NCBI GenBank assembly: GCA_947179485.1
Contig: OX359246.1
Coordinates: forward strand, 23,746,001-23,810,000
Direction: 5' to 3'
Source: Allacma fusca
Lineage: Eukaryota > Arthropoda > Collembola > Symphypleona > Sminthuridae
Length of the DNA stretch: 64,000 nt
Numbering within the stretch: position 1 is the stretch's first letter; the number at the start of each line of letters is the position of its first letter. The translations under genes and the position numbers were made by a program. Under the pieces are notes generated by a model. The model searched no databases and had not been told where the DNA came from. It was given only the letters and a program-made list of their open reading frames with translations. Of the stretch, positions 30,527 through 43,953 are shown one piece after another.

Positions 30527-32760
30527 TATTGGATTTTTGATAGGCTTCTTTGAAATATTTGAGGGATTTTGTAGGTGGGACTTTTTGGAGTGGATAAATA
30601 TGATAATATAATAAGTAATATATAATAGTGATGGAACTATTATAAATAATTTGAGAGTGTTTTTGAACAGTTTTTAAATTCAAGGGTTTGGAAGCTTTAA
30701 AGTTTCAAAATTTGGTTAAAATTTTGATAAAATTTGGAAGAATTGAAAGTTATACGGGAGTTCATACTGTATATATAGTTCTGATGTAATTTTAGCTACT
30801 GTTTATCAATTTGGAACGTTTATTTCAGGCGAAAATAATATTGTTATCAAAATTTTATAGATTTTTTAAAAAATTTTGAATAGTGTAAAGGAAAATGCGG
30901 GATACTTTTGTCGCGCTGGGAAAATGTGCTGATATTGATATTTTTCGAAACTTGAAAAATAGCATGTATTGAATATTTTCTGTTCTGTTTGCATGTGTGC
31001 ATGGGATTACAGGGTTCATGTGGATTGTAGATAATTATATGGATTTATACTATGCATTATACATATGTGTAACGTTATGAGGATTGAATATTCCTTTAGT
31101 ATGTATTAGCCGGAATTTGTTGTACTTTCAAATTGGAAATCTACGGAAAAAAAGGTTTTGGGATGTTTTACAGTTTTACTGCACGTTTCTTTCGCGCACA
31201 TCGATTCCGCTACGTTGTAATAATTCTCAGTTGTTTTTACACTATAGTGACATGGCATCTTAAAGTGTGCCCGAAATTCTTGACAAACATGGTGGGAATT
31301 TGTTGGTGGGTGTTTCGGAATTACATTTAAGGTCATAATTCAATGATAATTCAGCTAATCCAGCTAGCATGAAATTGGAATACAAGTAATAAGTACCAGA
31401 GCTATGTACATATGTTGTAGTATTTTAAAACAGAGCATTTGAAAATACGCATTTTGAAACCTCAAAGTAATTTGTAATTCATATTTTTAAATATTTGAGC
31501 TACAAAAGTATTTTGTACTTTACATTTTAAAATATTTGAGCTACAAAAGTATTTTGTACTTCATATTTTAAAATGTTTGAAGTACAAAAATATTTTCTTA
31601 GTATTATATAAGACTGAAAGTACAAAAAGTATTTTATGTTAACTTACTTTGGATGACATACAAAATTATTGATTTTTTAAAGTTTTTTGCAGTAGCCGAT
31701 TTACAAAATCTGCTTACACAGTATGTTAGGCTGATGGCTGTACGCGAGACAGATTTTGGAACCCGGAATGTTCGCATAAAGAGCCTGATTAAATATTTGC
31801 GTTTATTTGCGTATTTATATTCTTAATTGTTTCACAATGCACTTATGTAGCCTCTCTTGTTTGCAGTAACATCCGGTTTAGAATAAATAACTTGTTTAAA
31901 GGTATGAATGGTCAATTTAGTCAGGTAAATAATTCTTGTGAGTTTCAGGTTTATAGATTATTTTTGTGTGTGTATTTTAACATTTTGCCTTTTTAAGTGA
32001 AGAATAAATAATGGGTTTTATTAAAACTGTTTGTACTGTATGCATGAACGCATTTGTTAACAAGACTGTCTCATCAATCTGTCTAAAGAAAATTAAAACA
32101 AACAAGAATGATCTCTACATTTCAGCTTGATGTGCACATATTCTTCACGTATGTACATACATACATAAATAACCGATAAAATCCCGCAAGTTAAATATCA
32201 TGGAACACATAGCGTACATCAATATTCTATGCACAAATGTCGTTAGTTTCTCGGCAATATTTTACGTAAATGCCCAATATATGTAAAATCCAGACCTATA
32301 GCTTCACTGATACATGAACCCAGAGGAAAATCTGGGATACCAACGGTTTCCAAATTCTTAGGGACATTATTTAGTTATTTTTAAATATCTACTTTTTTGC
32401 TTACAATTTAAATCCAAATTTGATGGTTAATTTTAAAGAGCACATATTTCCAAAGAATCAATCATTTCGCAGGGTCCTTTCAACGGTCAATTTCTTCATT
32501 TTTGTATAAATTCTGGAATTTGTTCCTGCTCTTCGTAAGGAACTGTCGTATTGAGAGTCAATCACTTTAAAACATCAGCTATTAATCTATGCACTCTGTG
32601 ACACGAACATTATCATTTTAATACAGTAAATTTAGCTCTTCAAATACTCCATTAGTTAGTACCGACTCAAAAATAATTATTTTTTCACAAATTGACATAC
32701 TACGGGAACGCCTGTTGGAAAAATACACATATCAAAGCATAAAGTGAATCCAGACAAGAA
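30527..32760. other. upstream region of chemoreceptor copy 1
   Basis: Shared with unit 2 (41560-44159) and partly with unit 3 (from 63500). It includes ATTTTAAAATATTTGAGCTA repeats at 31440-31580. No additional exon recognised. Confidence 0.45.
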
Positions 32761-34028
32761 ATGTGGATTTTTGGACCCTTGACGATATTTTCGATACGAG
32801 TAGTGACCTTAGTAGGGCGGAGCTTTGGGACGCTTATGTTTATATGGGATCAAAATCAGAAACGCTTACACCAAGATATTTCTTTGTGGCCGATTAATTT
32901 GGCTGGCAAATATTGCATTCTGCCATCTCTATTACATTCTGGCAGTTCAAAGAGCAGTGAGCGTACAATTCTCCAAAACCACGCCCCAGATGTTGAGGAT
33001 ATCCACGCAAATTATGGTGGGTTTCCTGAGTACACCTATAATATTTCAATGGTTGACATTTGTAAACCGGAAGCAAGTCTGCGCCATGTTAAATGGCATC
33101 CTCACTTACTTTGAAGAATTTGAAAGTAAGTGGCCGTTTAATTTAAACAACAAGAAAGCCCACTTTACGATTCTATAAAATGAACCAATATTTAGGAAAC
33201 AACTTTCGGGATCGGTTTGCTAAGCAGTCACTACTGACAGATATACCAGGGCTCTTTCTCATCAGCCTAGTATCCGCAACTTACAACTGCTGCTTCATGT
33301 CCCTCATTGTTGGTGTGATAATTCCAGAGTACGATTTATTCCTCTCGTCCCTGTTCCAAGAGAAAACAGCTCTTGTGATATCGATCTCAGCAGCCACCCA
33401 TGCATACTTCCTCGTATGCATGTGTACCAACTTGGTCATTCATGGAGTCATTGCTTTATCCTCTCTAATGCATTTAAATTTTGCATTGAGTACTATCAGG
33501 TAATGTGTGTGTAATTATTTTGAACATTTTCATGAAAAATACTATTTTAATGGGTGGAAAACATTTAATTGTACAATTAGACGAAAGAAAATATCAAATG
33601 AAGATTATTTGCGGGATTACGAATGTCTCGGTCTTCTGACGATAAATTTGAACGCAGTGTATTCGAGGGTGATTATGCCGGTCCACAAAGTCTCATACAT
33701 CATAAAGTGCATTCTGAGCTTGTACTTTACCATCTTGGGGAATGATACAACTTTCAGAGCTTTTATGTTCTCAACTGCGGCCAGCATCTTGCTTTACCTC
33801 ACCTTTGGATTCACATTTATGGCAAAGTTGTATGAATTATCTAAAACGTTGCTCGAATCCAGATGGATTGAAGTACAAGGAAAGCTGATGACCAGAGAAT
33901 TTCGGAAACTCCGACCCTTGAAGTACCGGGTGGGGAGTTATTACTTTGTGGATAGAATGATGGTACTAACAATGCTGGAAACTATTTTGACATCTCTTGC
34001 AAGTCTTTTAGTTGCGCATGAAAAGTGA
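32761..34028 (+). pseudogene. seven-transmembrane chemoreceptor-like gene, copy 1, frameshifted
   Basis: Three exons are supported: 32761-33125, 33196-33499 and 33581-34028, with GT-AG introns and matching phases (each junction completes an AGA codon). The protein of about 370 residues has long hydrophobic segments (FLISLVSATYNCCFMSL; AYFLVCMCTNLVIHGVIAL; AASILLYLTFGFTFMAKL) and ends with a LETILTSLASLLV helix. Layout and C terminus suggest an arthropod gustatory-receptor-like family acting as a ligand-gated channel in sensory neurons; exact membership is not certain. Comparison with copy 2 shows a short net deletion near 32868-32892 that throws exon 1 out of frame for its second half. It is therefore probably a pseudogene, though exons 2 and 3 are clean. 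Confidence 0.65.
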
Positions 34029-34067
34029 GGAATAAATTCGTACTAATTTTCCAGGACTTGTGCAATA

Positions 34068-35147
34068 CAGTGAATTTCCTATATAGTGGTTTCCAAGGGA
34101 GTAGCAAATTCCTGCCACTATATAGAGATGCCACTATATGGTATTAATGGCTAACTATATACTATTAATGTTTATAACTAATAACTGGCTAAATATATTT
34201 ATGAAATAATTTATTTGTACAGAATGCGTAAAACTATGAGGTATGCAAAGGTCAGTAAGTTTAAAATACTAGTAGCAGCCCTGTGCTTCACAGGAACAAT
34301 TACTTGGAGAGGTGGTAGTGTGAGTGTAGAGGCTTAACTGCTTACAAATCAAGCCCAGTCGTGGAGACTTACTGTATGCCTAAAACTTGCGCGCTGATCT
34401 TAAGAGTAGAGCGCGAAAATTTAATAGCCACAAACTCCATCCCTAGGTCATTAATTTATAAGGATTCAGTAAATATAGATACCCTCACACTGGTAATATT
34501 GTAAGTAGTAGCGAATTTTTCAACTGCAAGGTCACCATTCCAGACCGATTGGTCGGAGCTACTTGCGAAGAAATCCAAATTTTTATGGCAGGTACACTTT
34601 CCAAAACATCATCAAAATAATACAGCGTCCTTCCAAACACCGAATTTTGGCTTCAGATTATGGAAAACGTTTAAATTACGTTAAAAAATAAATAACGAAT
34701 TGAAACTTATTAAAAGTGGGCCAAGGTAAAAATACCAATGCTTTGTTGTGTAACCATTCGTTTTACCTTTTAAGTCAATGATACTATTACGTAACTTCAG
34801 CTAATCATACATGAACTTCAGTATACCACAATAAGAATTTCTTGGTATGCAGTAACAGTTAGAATTAAAATTGAACCAATCGACACAAACATTATTTACC
34901 TCCCGCACGTTTTATAACACCGTGTTATACCATTAACTAGCTAATTTTATGCCAACTGCCATTGTATCTAATTTTGCAGGGCCGAGCCACCGTAACACAT
35001 GATGGTGCCATTATAGAGGGAATACCATTATAGTGGGTGCCACTATATTGTATACCTTTAACATTGCAAACCTCTAGGGAGGGATTTTTGATGCCACTAA
35101 AGAGGAAATGCCATCTAAGAGGAAACCACTATATGGGAAATTCACTG
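34068..35147. mobile_element. pogo/Tigger-like MITE, copy C, carrying a Helitron
   Basis: Ends CAGTGAATTTCC and GGAAATTCACTG, with TA on both sides. The empty site CAATATCTGTATCG is preserved in unit 2 near 48703. Without the 196-bp Helitron it is 884 bp, the length of copy A. Confidence 0.92.
34269..34464 (-). mobile_element. 196-bp non-autonomous Helitron
   Basis: Read on the minus strand, it starts TCCTTATAAA and ends GCTACTAG after a perfect CCTGTG AAG CACAGG hairpin. It lies exactly between A (34268) and T (34465). MITE copy A keeps the uninterrupted site AAAATA|TTCAGT at 2574/2575. TC...CTAG ends, the A|T target and the terminal hairpin are the complete Helitron signature. Confidence 0.95.
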
Positions 35148-35800
35148 TATCTGTATCGAATGCTTCAACTGCATAAATAGCCCTTATGTATTGAAGTGCT
35201 GGTAAATGTTTTATGTAAGGGTAGTTAAAGAAAAATTGTCATAAAACTTTGTGCATAGTAGTTGTACATTTGATATAAACGGATTATAATAAATTATTTA
35301 ATTTTTAAATACATTGTTAAACTAAGATACTGGACTATCGTTGGACCACTATTGGCAATTACAATCAAACGTTTCCATGGTAGTTTTAAGGTCAACTAGA
35401 ATGTCTCCAATGAAATTTTGCTCAACCGAATACACACGGTAGTTGAGCTTGGTGATGACAGTTGTGGCAATACCTCTGTATGGGAATACTTTACAAACGA
35501 TATAACAGTTCATTAATGGATTTGACAGCAGGGGTTTAATCTGCTGGCATCCTGTTTGTTAATTCCACATGCAACTCGTGGGCCTTTTAAAAAGTACCGT
35601 TTTCACACCTTTAAAAGCACAGGTTACGAAATCCAGATGGTAATTTTAAAACTTAGACAACGAATTATATATGTTGACGTAGATGTAAGGACAGTTCTCC
35701 CAATGTAATGATACATGAGAGCTGCTGAAGAGAATGACTCATAATTAGGGAGATATAGTGACATCAAAGGTGGCGCTATGAAATCCAATATAGTTATAAC

Positions 35801-37443
35801 TAGTGCTGTCCATGGGAACGGAAATTTGGTACACATTCCTGTTCCCGTACCTATACCCATTTTGGAACATATGGAATTATCCCGTTCCCATAAAAATGGG
35901 TACCAATATAAAGTTCCTAGACCCGTTTCAGTTCCCAAAAGTACTTCAAGACTAGCAGAGAAATGAAAGCACAATTGTACACATACATATATCACTCAAT
36001 TTATGCATCGCTTTAAAAAACCAAATATCAAATATATAATTACATCTCTCAGTTTCTTTAACCCATTGGAAATGTTAGTACACTTCAGATCTGTGTTGAG
36101 TTGTCCCTTTATTTTCCTCATTGTCAGTTTCGCTCTGTAATACTTATCGCATCATAGCAATTGCTTGAACTTTGGTCTCCCATAATATTACAAATGAATT
36201 TAATTTACATTTTTATCGTATTTGAAATTAGCTATGACAAGTAGCATCTTCGTTATTCTTTTACTAAGCTAATAAGGAAAACAACACTAGCGTTTCCTTA
36301 GCTCTGATTTTGAGTTTAATTTCCAGAGAATTTCATTTGTCGTTGATTTAATGGAATACGACACGATTCCACCTCCGATAGCTCTTGATGGTGGAGAACC
36401 AACCCTAACATTAGAATTTGATGATAGTTTAGGATAATAATTTTAGGATGATAGGATCTTTAACGGATGTAATAATTATCCACTAGGTCACTTTATTATA
36501 TAAGGAATATTTTGTGAAAGATAGTAACTCATTTGATTTCAAACTATAATATTTAAGAATAATAATATTTAATTGTGGCGACTACTTTAGTCACCGATCG
36601 GGATAGTAAATAAAAATAATTGATTTACAAAATAAAACTCAGAAGGAAATACAATAAATCACTTTGATTTCACTTCCACAATTTCGTTCGGCTTCGGAGC
36701 AAGTATCGGGCACGTCTGTTCTCCTTCAGGTCTCGATCCAACTCTCTGACTCCTTTTCCAAAACGTTCGCGTCTCCATGAGTCCATTTCAGGCTCCTCGT
36801 CTTTCATTGGTCGGCCATTTTCTTCCCTTTCGGCCACCTGCTCTGAGATTGGCTGCTCCTCTGCTTGACGTTCTTGCTCCATGTCGTCAGCCATCTTCAC
36901 CCTAACGTTTCGATCGTGCTGGCATTTCCCAGCTCCCTCGATCGTCCTGACTCCACATTCACTTCCTTCACAGAGTCACTTTGGGTAACGGTGGCAATTC
37001 AGGAATAACTTCTGACATTCCTGACTGCACCTGGCTTGTGACTTCCGGCAATAAATCTATTTTTGTCCCTGCTGGAACCCTATTGGTTGCTGGAACCTTT
37101 TCTGATTCCTTTCCAACTATGACTTTATTTTTCCTCGACAACATCATTCTTGTCACGTGGTTCAGTCCATTTGAAATAAATGTATGCCAAAGGGTGACTT
37201 ATATGGTATCCTGTGCTGTATTTTTAAAATTCTATTTTGTGTGTGAGATATTTTTATTTTATCAACTTCATGTGAATAACCAGGTAGGTACACGTTTTGT
37301 CATTGTTCCCAAACCCGCTTTTGTTCCCATATTCCCAAACGTTCTCATAGTGTTTTGGTTCCAAAATTTGCGTTCCCGTACGCACCCATTCCTGTTCCCG
37401 TTCCCAAAAACCTGGATGTCTCCTGTTCCCATGGGCAGCACTA
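35801..37443. mobile_element. hAT-type element E, unit 1 copy, with solo LTR inside
   Basis: Ends TAGTGCTGTCCATGGGAAC and the inverted GTTCCCATGGGCAGCACTA. Flanks are GTTATAAC and GTTAAAAC (7 of 8). It is present at the same place in unit 2, so it predates the duplication. The interior near both ends is rich in GGGAAC/GTTCCC motifs. Confidence 0.88.
36338..37143 (+). mobile_element. solo LTR, 806 bp
   Basis: Starts TGTCGTTGA and ends CTCGACAACA, flanked by the 5-bp duplication TCATT on both sides. Unit 2 has the empty site TTTCATTCTTGTC. AATAAA-type signals near 36630-36655 would suit the R region. A 76-codon Glu/Arg-rich frame runs on the minus strand (36670-36900) without family resemblance. 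Internal retrotransposon genes have been lost, presumably by LTR-LTR recombination. Confidence 0.88.
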
Positions 37444-38129
37444 GTTAAAACCATGTGTGTTCCATATATTTCTGTCTAACTTGAACAGCTTGTAGTAGGG
37501 ACAGGGGAAACTGTACACTGTATGTGCTATGGATAGCGAAACCATGTGTGCTGGTACAGCCTCCGAGTAGCTGCAATGATACTGGCTTCAACGTCTTTTC
37601 CAACTCAGTTGGTTGAGTGTAGATTTCGAAGGACCAGCAGTACCCGTCGCAGCGCCCTTAGACTTTTCTCCTACTTTCCCTTACTTTCAATGACTCAAGT
37701 ACTGACGGTAGCCTTTGCTACCAGTGTGAATACAAAGTACAAGAGCTATAGTACGAATGTACTATTATTCAAAATAACATTGTAAGCTTTATTGTGGCTA
37801 TGTTCGCACATTTACACCAAAGATCATAATGACAGTTCCTTCAGAATTCGTACCATCTCACATTACACAACATTCCCTCAATATTTTCTTTACATTCTAC
37901 CAATACAATCACATAAACAATTAGCTACAGGAACAATCAGGAACATCAATAGAAATCAACATGCGTTGTTTCAGGGACTCTCCAGGAAACCATAGAGTGC
38001 AAATATTAAACAATCACATTTTATCCAGTGAAATTCTTGTTATTATCGCCAGAAATGACATTTTTAATTTGTTCCATGGGATTTCGTTGACCCATAATTT
38101 TTTATTTTGCATACTTTTTTTACCATGGT

Positions 38130-38265
38130 CCCTGTGATCTGGTCTGGTCTGTTCCAGAAGCTGGACCAATTGTGTCTGGTCTGGTCCAAGTGTTGGATCA
38201 GACCGGACCAGACCAATAACGGGCCATTATAAATTATCCGGACCAGACCATTGGCATCCGATCAT
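38130..38265. repeat. GGTCTGGTCC palindromic motif array
   Basis: Repeats of TCTGGTCTGG and the inverse GGACCAGACCA. A shorter copy lies at 51430-51530 in unit 2. It looks like the interior of an old element of the same style as the other motif-array transposons, but I cannot define ends. Confidence 0.5.
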
Positions 38266-38313
38266 ACAGATCACTACCGTACTTCTTCTTGCTTCACTTT
38301 TTCTAGTCGTCAC

Positions 38314-39275
38314 TAGGGCTCCTCACAACTCAATTTCCTGAGATAGTTGAAATTGAAATTGTATTTGAAATTGAATTTTCAATTCAATTTGCAGTGGTAA
38401 ATTGTAATTGCTTATTTCAAAATCAAAATCTAGACGAATAATCAATTTCTATTAATCAAGTTGCAGCGTCAATAGTTGAAATTGTCAATTTCAACTTTTA
38501 AAACTTCCGCAAATTGAAATTGACTTGAAATTGAGATTTAATTGAATTGAAATTGAATTGAAATTGATATTGAAGTTTAACTTCTTAGCAGTACGTACAA
38601 GCATGCAAAGTCTGTTTGAGGTCAACAGCTCATTCGCAGTGGAAAACAAACATTCCAGAGAAGCATTAGTAGCAGAAGCTCGCAGAAAGTCTCGATCGTT
38701 CCAGGAAAGATTAGAAGTTTCCTACAGTATGACAAAGTATATACAGATTGTATATAAGCCTGAAACGTTTACGAAAGTAAAAACCATTGTTCCCGTATTT
38801 ATAAATGCAAAAGCTTCCACTAACAATAAGCCATTTTTCTGATCTGTAAATTTTGTAGGGGGCTCTGAACGATACTGCTCGAATTCATCCTTGGAATCGT
38901 ATTTACAACGATTTATATTATAACCCTATATGTAACACGGTGAGGTGACATTTTTTGTAGGAATTTGTGTAATCTCCTCGCTTTGATAACACATTCGCGC
39001 ATGCTTTCTTTAATATTCACTAGTTGTCAACTATTTACTTCAACTATCAATTATTGATAACGTAGCCACTTGAAATTGAATTGGTGGAAGTTATCAATTA
39101 TAATGCCTAAATTGCTAGTTGATTTGTAATTGAAATTTATTCAACAACTAAAATACTGTTTTATTTGAAATTGATTTCAATTTACAACTTGAAGATTAGA
39201 ATCAATTGAAATTGAATCGAAATTGTATTTGTAATTGACAGTTGCAATTACTACTTGAAATTGTGAGGAGCCCTA
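38314..39275. mobile_element. hAT MITE, AATTGAAATTG family
   Basis: Ends TAGGGCTCCTCACAA and TTGTGAGGAGCCCTA are a perfect 15-bp inverted repeat, with perfect 8-bp duplication GTCGTCAC on both sides. Unit 2 keeps the empty site TCTAGTCGTCACATGTG near 51580. The ends are followed by arrays of AATTGAAATTG. Confidence 0.95.
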
Positions 39276-40033
39276 GTCGTCACATGTGCTGCGGTGGGAT
39301 CGTAACTGGTTCTGCGAGAATGTCAGAAATAGGAGGCACAGATTCCATAGTTAACTAAGTTGGAACAATGTTTTTATAATGTGGAATCGGACCTGTATTT
39401 AAACTCCAGGGTGCCGACATGTAGAGTCACACTGGAATCCGATATGCCCTGAGCAAACTGTTCCCATTTAATTACAGGAAAGTACCACTCTCCATTTACT
39501 CTGTGAAGTAAAATAGTGTGACGGCCGCAGAGACGTCACCCGCCACTTATGTGTAATGTAAATTCTAGAATTGTCACTTCCAATATACTAAAACGATATA
39601 ATCGGTCATTTTTTAGCAAACAGTTTGTACAGTAATTATTTATCCACATTTAATGACGATATATCAATGACATGCAATAGATCGGTTCCCTTACGTAGGA
39701 TCACAAAAATCGTTTAATGCGCATTTCCTCTAACGTTCAGAAACAAAAGCTCATCATTCCCTTTATCTTCGTGTGTATGTAGTCAGCCCTCACATCCTTT
39801 CCCAAGCCTCAGGTTTGTAAGGGTATTATGCTGATTTTCTTAATTAATATTTATGTATTTTCATGCATAGTCGAATGGGAATTTGGAAGAGAATATTTTG
39901 ATGCAATATTTAAAGTAATTGTTCGAATTTGACTAATTGGTTTTTAAGTAGTTGTTATAGTTTGACTAGGCTGGTGCACAATATTTTGGAGGCATGGAAT
40001 ATACAGGGATTAAATTACTTACGGGGGAATAAT

Positions 40034-40437
40034 AGGTTAAAATTGGGGGGATTTAGATCACGGATTTTTAATAAGCATCTTTGAAATATTGGAGGGATTT
40101 TGTAGGTGGGATACTAGAGGTATAGTAATTATACTGTATGATTATAGTGGCTCGAATACAGTGATCCTTAAATTAGGGATATAAATTATGCGTAAGACTC
40201 CCAGGAAGGGTATGGGCTTTAATTGGGTTAAAAATAGGTTAAAATTGGGGGGATTTAGATCACGGATTTTTAATAAGCATCTTTGAAATATTGGAGGGAT
40301 TTTGTAGGTGGGATACTAGAGGTATAGTAATTATACTGTATGATTATAGTGGCTCGAATACAGTGATCCTTAAATTAGGGATATAAATTATGCGTAAGAC
40401 TCCCAGGAAGGGTATGGGCTTTAATTTTTTAAATTAA
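40034..40437. repeat. 202-bp tandem duplication
   Basis: The block starting AGGTTAAAATTGGGGGG at 40034 recurs almost without change at 40236. Unit 3 has a single copy at 63175. Confidence 0.9.
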
Positions 40438-43079
40438 TTGCTTATCAGTGGATAAATTTGATAATAGTGATGGAATTGTTATATCTAGTTGGAGTATGGT
40501 TTTGAACTGTTTTTGAATTCGCGGATTTGAACTCATTAAATTTTTAAAATTTGGTCAAAATTTTGAAGAATTGAAAGTTACACGGAAGTTCATATTGTAT
40601 ATATTTCTGATGTAATTTTAGCTCCTCTATGAGTTTGGAACGTTTACTTCAGGCAAAAATTATATTGTTTTCAAAATTGTATAGATTTTTTTTTAATTTC
40701 GAAAAGTGTAAAGGAAAATGCGGGATACTTTTTTCATCGTGAGAAAAATGTGCTGGTTTTGATTTTTACATGCTATTTTTGAAAAATCGTTCGTATTATT
40801 GAATGTTTTCCTGTTCTGTTTGCATGTGTGCATGGGACTATTCATGTGGATTGTAGATAATTACATGGATTTGTACTATGCACTATATGTGTAACATTAT
40901 GAAGGATTGAATAAACCTTTGGGATGTACCGGAATTTGTTGTAAATCCAAGTTGGAAATCTACGGAAGAAAATGCTTTGGGATGTTTTACTGCAATTTCT
41001 GCGGGCTCATATTCTCGCAAGCAGATTCTGCGATGTTAAAGTAATTACTTTTAGATGCTTTTTTGTAAGCCATCGTTGAAAGTACAAACTCCTCCCATTT
41101 TTATTTTATCAGGTCAAATAATAGCACACGGAATGCTCTCATTTAAATAAAATACAATAAAAATATTTAATGATGATTTCCATTTCCTTCATTTTCATTT
41201 TATGATTTCTACTACTTCACATTAATGCACTATTGCAGTATGCTGCAGAAATGAAACAATGAGCAGAATTTGAGTTCAAATGATAGACCTACTTTTACAT
41301 AGAAAGACGTTAATGATTCGACAATTTATAGGTAACAAGTTCTAAAATGTTGGATAAGTGTCACTTGATCGTGCTCACATTTCCTAGCACAGAATAATTT
41401 TACAATTATTTTAGACAAATAGTAGAGTTTAGAAGCTTTTTCAATCAAATAGTAGACTTAGTAGATCTCATGATTTTTTAGTAAACTGTCTTCCCAAATA
41501 GTAGCTAGTCTACTAAAAAAGTAGGCATCTGGCAGCTTTATTTATATAGTTCTGTCATTTCAGGAGAAAATAATATTGTTTTCGAAATTGTATAGATCAT
41601 TGTTTAACATTTCAAAAATTGTGACGGGAAATGCGAGATACTTTTTTCATGGTGGGTAAAATATGCTGATTTTAATTTTTTGTTACTACTTTTGAAAAGT
41701 AATTTGTATTATTGAGTGTTATCCTGTTCTGTTTGATTGTGTACATGAAATTATTCATGTGGATTGTGGATAATTACATGGATTTGCACTATGCACTATA
41801 TGTGTAACGTTATGAAGGATTGAGTAATCCTTTGGTACGTGCCGGAATTTGTTGTAAATCCAAGTTGGAAATCTACGGAATAAATTGTTTTGAGATGTTT
41901 TGCTGCAATTTCTGCGGGCTCATATATTCCGACGTTGTAATAATTCTCGGCTGTTTTTACAACATAGTGAACAGTGACAAGGCATTTTAAATTGTGCCCG
42001 AAATTCCTGACAAATATCGCGGGAGTTTGTTAGCGGGTGTTTCGGAATTACATTTAAGGTCATAGTCCAGCAGTCCAGCATGAAATGATGAAATTGATAC
42101 TTATACAAGAAATTACTCGAGATACATATGCAGTATTTTATAATTTGACTAGTAAAAATCATTGCTAGGCGATAATTTGAGGCTTCGTTTAGGGCTTTAA
42201 ATAAATGGACATGAAATTGAAATACAAGGAATTACCAGAGCTACGCAGTATTTAAAAATATGTATGTGTTTTGACACCTTTGAAATATTCCGGCTACAAA
42301 AGTAAATAAAAGTAGAATATAACCTGTTTACACATTTTGTTATAGACTGTAGGCTGTAAGTAAGACAGGTTTTGGAACTCACCATGTTCGGATAAATAGA
42401 AGGATTAAATATTTGTTTTTATTTGCGTATTTATTTCTTTAATTGTTTCACGCTGCAGTTATGTAGCTTCTTCTCTTTGCCGTAACATACGGATTCAGAA
42501 TAAATAATCGTTTTTATTAAAAAATTTTGTACTGTATGTACGACCACATTTGTTAACATGACTATCTCATCAGTCAGCCTAAAAAAAATTAAAACAAACA
42601 AGAATGATCTTTGCTTTTCATATGTCACCTTGATGTGCACATGCATATCAAGGTGCATATATTATATTGTGCACGTATGTACATCAATATCCGATGATAT
42701 CTTGCAAGTTAAATATCATGAATAACACAAATAGCGCACATCAATATTCTATACATAAATGTCAAACGTTTCTCTGCAATATTTTACTTAAATGTCCAAT
42801 AAAATTGTAAATTCCAGGCGTCGCTTCACTCATACATGAACGCAGAGGAAAATCGTTGATGCCGACGGTTTCCAAATTATTAGGGACATTATTTAGTAAT
42901 TTGTAAATATTGACTTTTTTTGTTGCAATTTAAATGCAAATTTGATGTTTAACTTTAAAGAGCAGATACTCTCTAAGCAATAATAATTTTCCAGCGTCCT
43001 TTCAAAAGACAATTTTCTCATTTTTAGATAAATACTGGAATTTGCTCCTGGACTTCGCAAGGAACTGTATTATTGTTAG

Positions 43080-43953
43080 TAGTGTTTCTTGTCAATTGCA
43101 AGTTAACCGCAATTACTAATTGAACTTGCAAGTTCGGTTCAATTCCGGTTATTTTACACCAGGGAATTGCAATTGTCGGTGCAAGTGCAATTTGTGTGTA
43201 CTTAAATTTCAATTACAAAAGCATTAAGTACTTGCAATTACCGGTTAAGCACAACTGAAATTGCAAGAGATTCAATTGCAATTGCAAGTGTTTGCACTGC
43301 AAAAAGTTGCAATTTTAAAAATATTTATCAATTTAATTGCAACTTGAAACCCTTTCGAATTTGAGCGCAAAATTCCATAAAATGCCTCAATAAGTCATTT
43401 CGCTCTAGTAACTAATTATAATAATCTTGAGTATTGTCTCAACGAGTGCAGTTACTGTACTTCCTGTACAATTTCGTCGGTGAGGACGCAAAATGATCTA
43501 AATGCATTTTCGATTAAATGTTCGAAGATAGTATACGAAAGATATGCTGAACGATGAAATTTTACAATATTTCAGCCTTGGAGGCCTTGAAGGAAGGCAA
43601 TTTCATTTTTGCATCTCTGTTTCATTATGCATTGCATCTAGATTATTTTATTTAATACACTTTGTTCAATTTCGTGATCACGGATCATTTTGTCTCTTCA
43701 CCGACTATTTATACTGTATATATCAGTTAACTTGCAATTACAAATTGCAATTGCACTTACAATTGTACTTATCGCTGCAATTACTTCCGCAAGTAACTTA
43801 TGAACTAATTGCAAGTTCAACTTCGGTTATTTGCATGATTAAATTGCCACATTTTAGCAAGTACCAGTTACGGCATTACTAGTACTTGCATTATCAATTT
43901 AATTGTAATTGCAATTTCGGTTATTCCCAAAACTTGCACCGACAGAAACACTA
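43080..43953. mobile_element. hAT MITE, TTGCAATTGCAA family, unit 2 copy
   Basis: Ends TAGTGTTTCTTGTC and GACAGAAACACTA; perfect 8-bp duplication ATTGTTAG at 43072-43079 and 43954-43961. Unit 1 has no insertion near 32553. It is in the opposite orientation to 26528-27479 and highly similar to it, which suggests recent spread. Confidence 0.94.

Larger units (their letters stand above)
29325..39750 (+). repeat. segmental duplication unit 1
   Basis: Begins AGTCATCATTCC and runs to ACAAAAGCTC at the junction with unit 2. Homology with unit 2 covers receptor exons, introns and intergenic DNA in the same order. Elements found only here (pogo MITE B and C, the Helitron, solo LTR, hAT at 38314) inserted after the duplication. 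Confidence 0.85.

Noticed and set aside
31106-31336. Minus-strand frame conserved in units 1 and 2
   Set aside because: Conservation is the same as in neighbouring non-coding DNA of the segmental duplication; stops differ between units.
36670-36900. Glu/Arg-rich minus-strand frame inside the solo LTR
   Set aside because: It runs antisense to the LTR orientation implied by AATAAA signals and has no gag-like feature; kept only as a note.
38558-38842. 94-codon frame inside the hAT at 38314-39275
   Set aside because: No transposase motif and no start context; half of it reads through AATTGAAATTG repeats.
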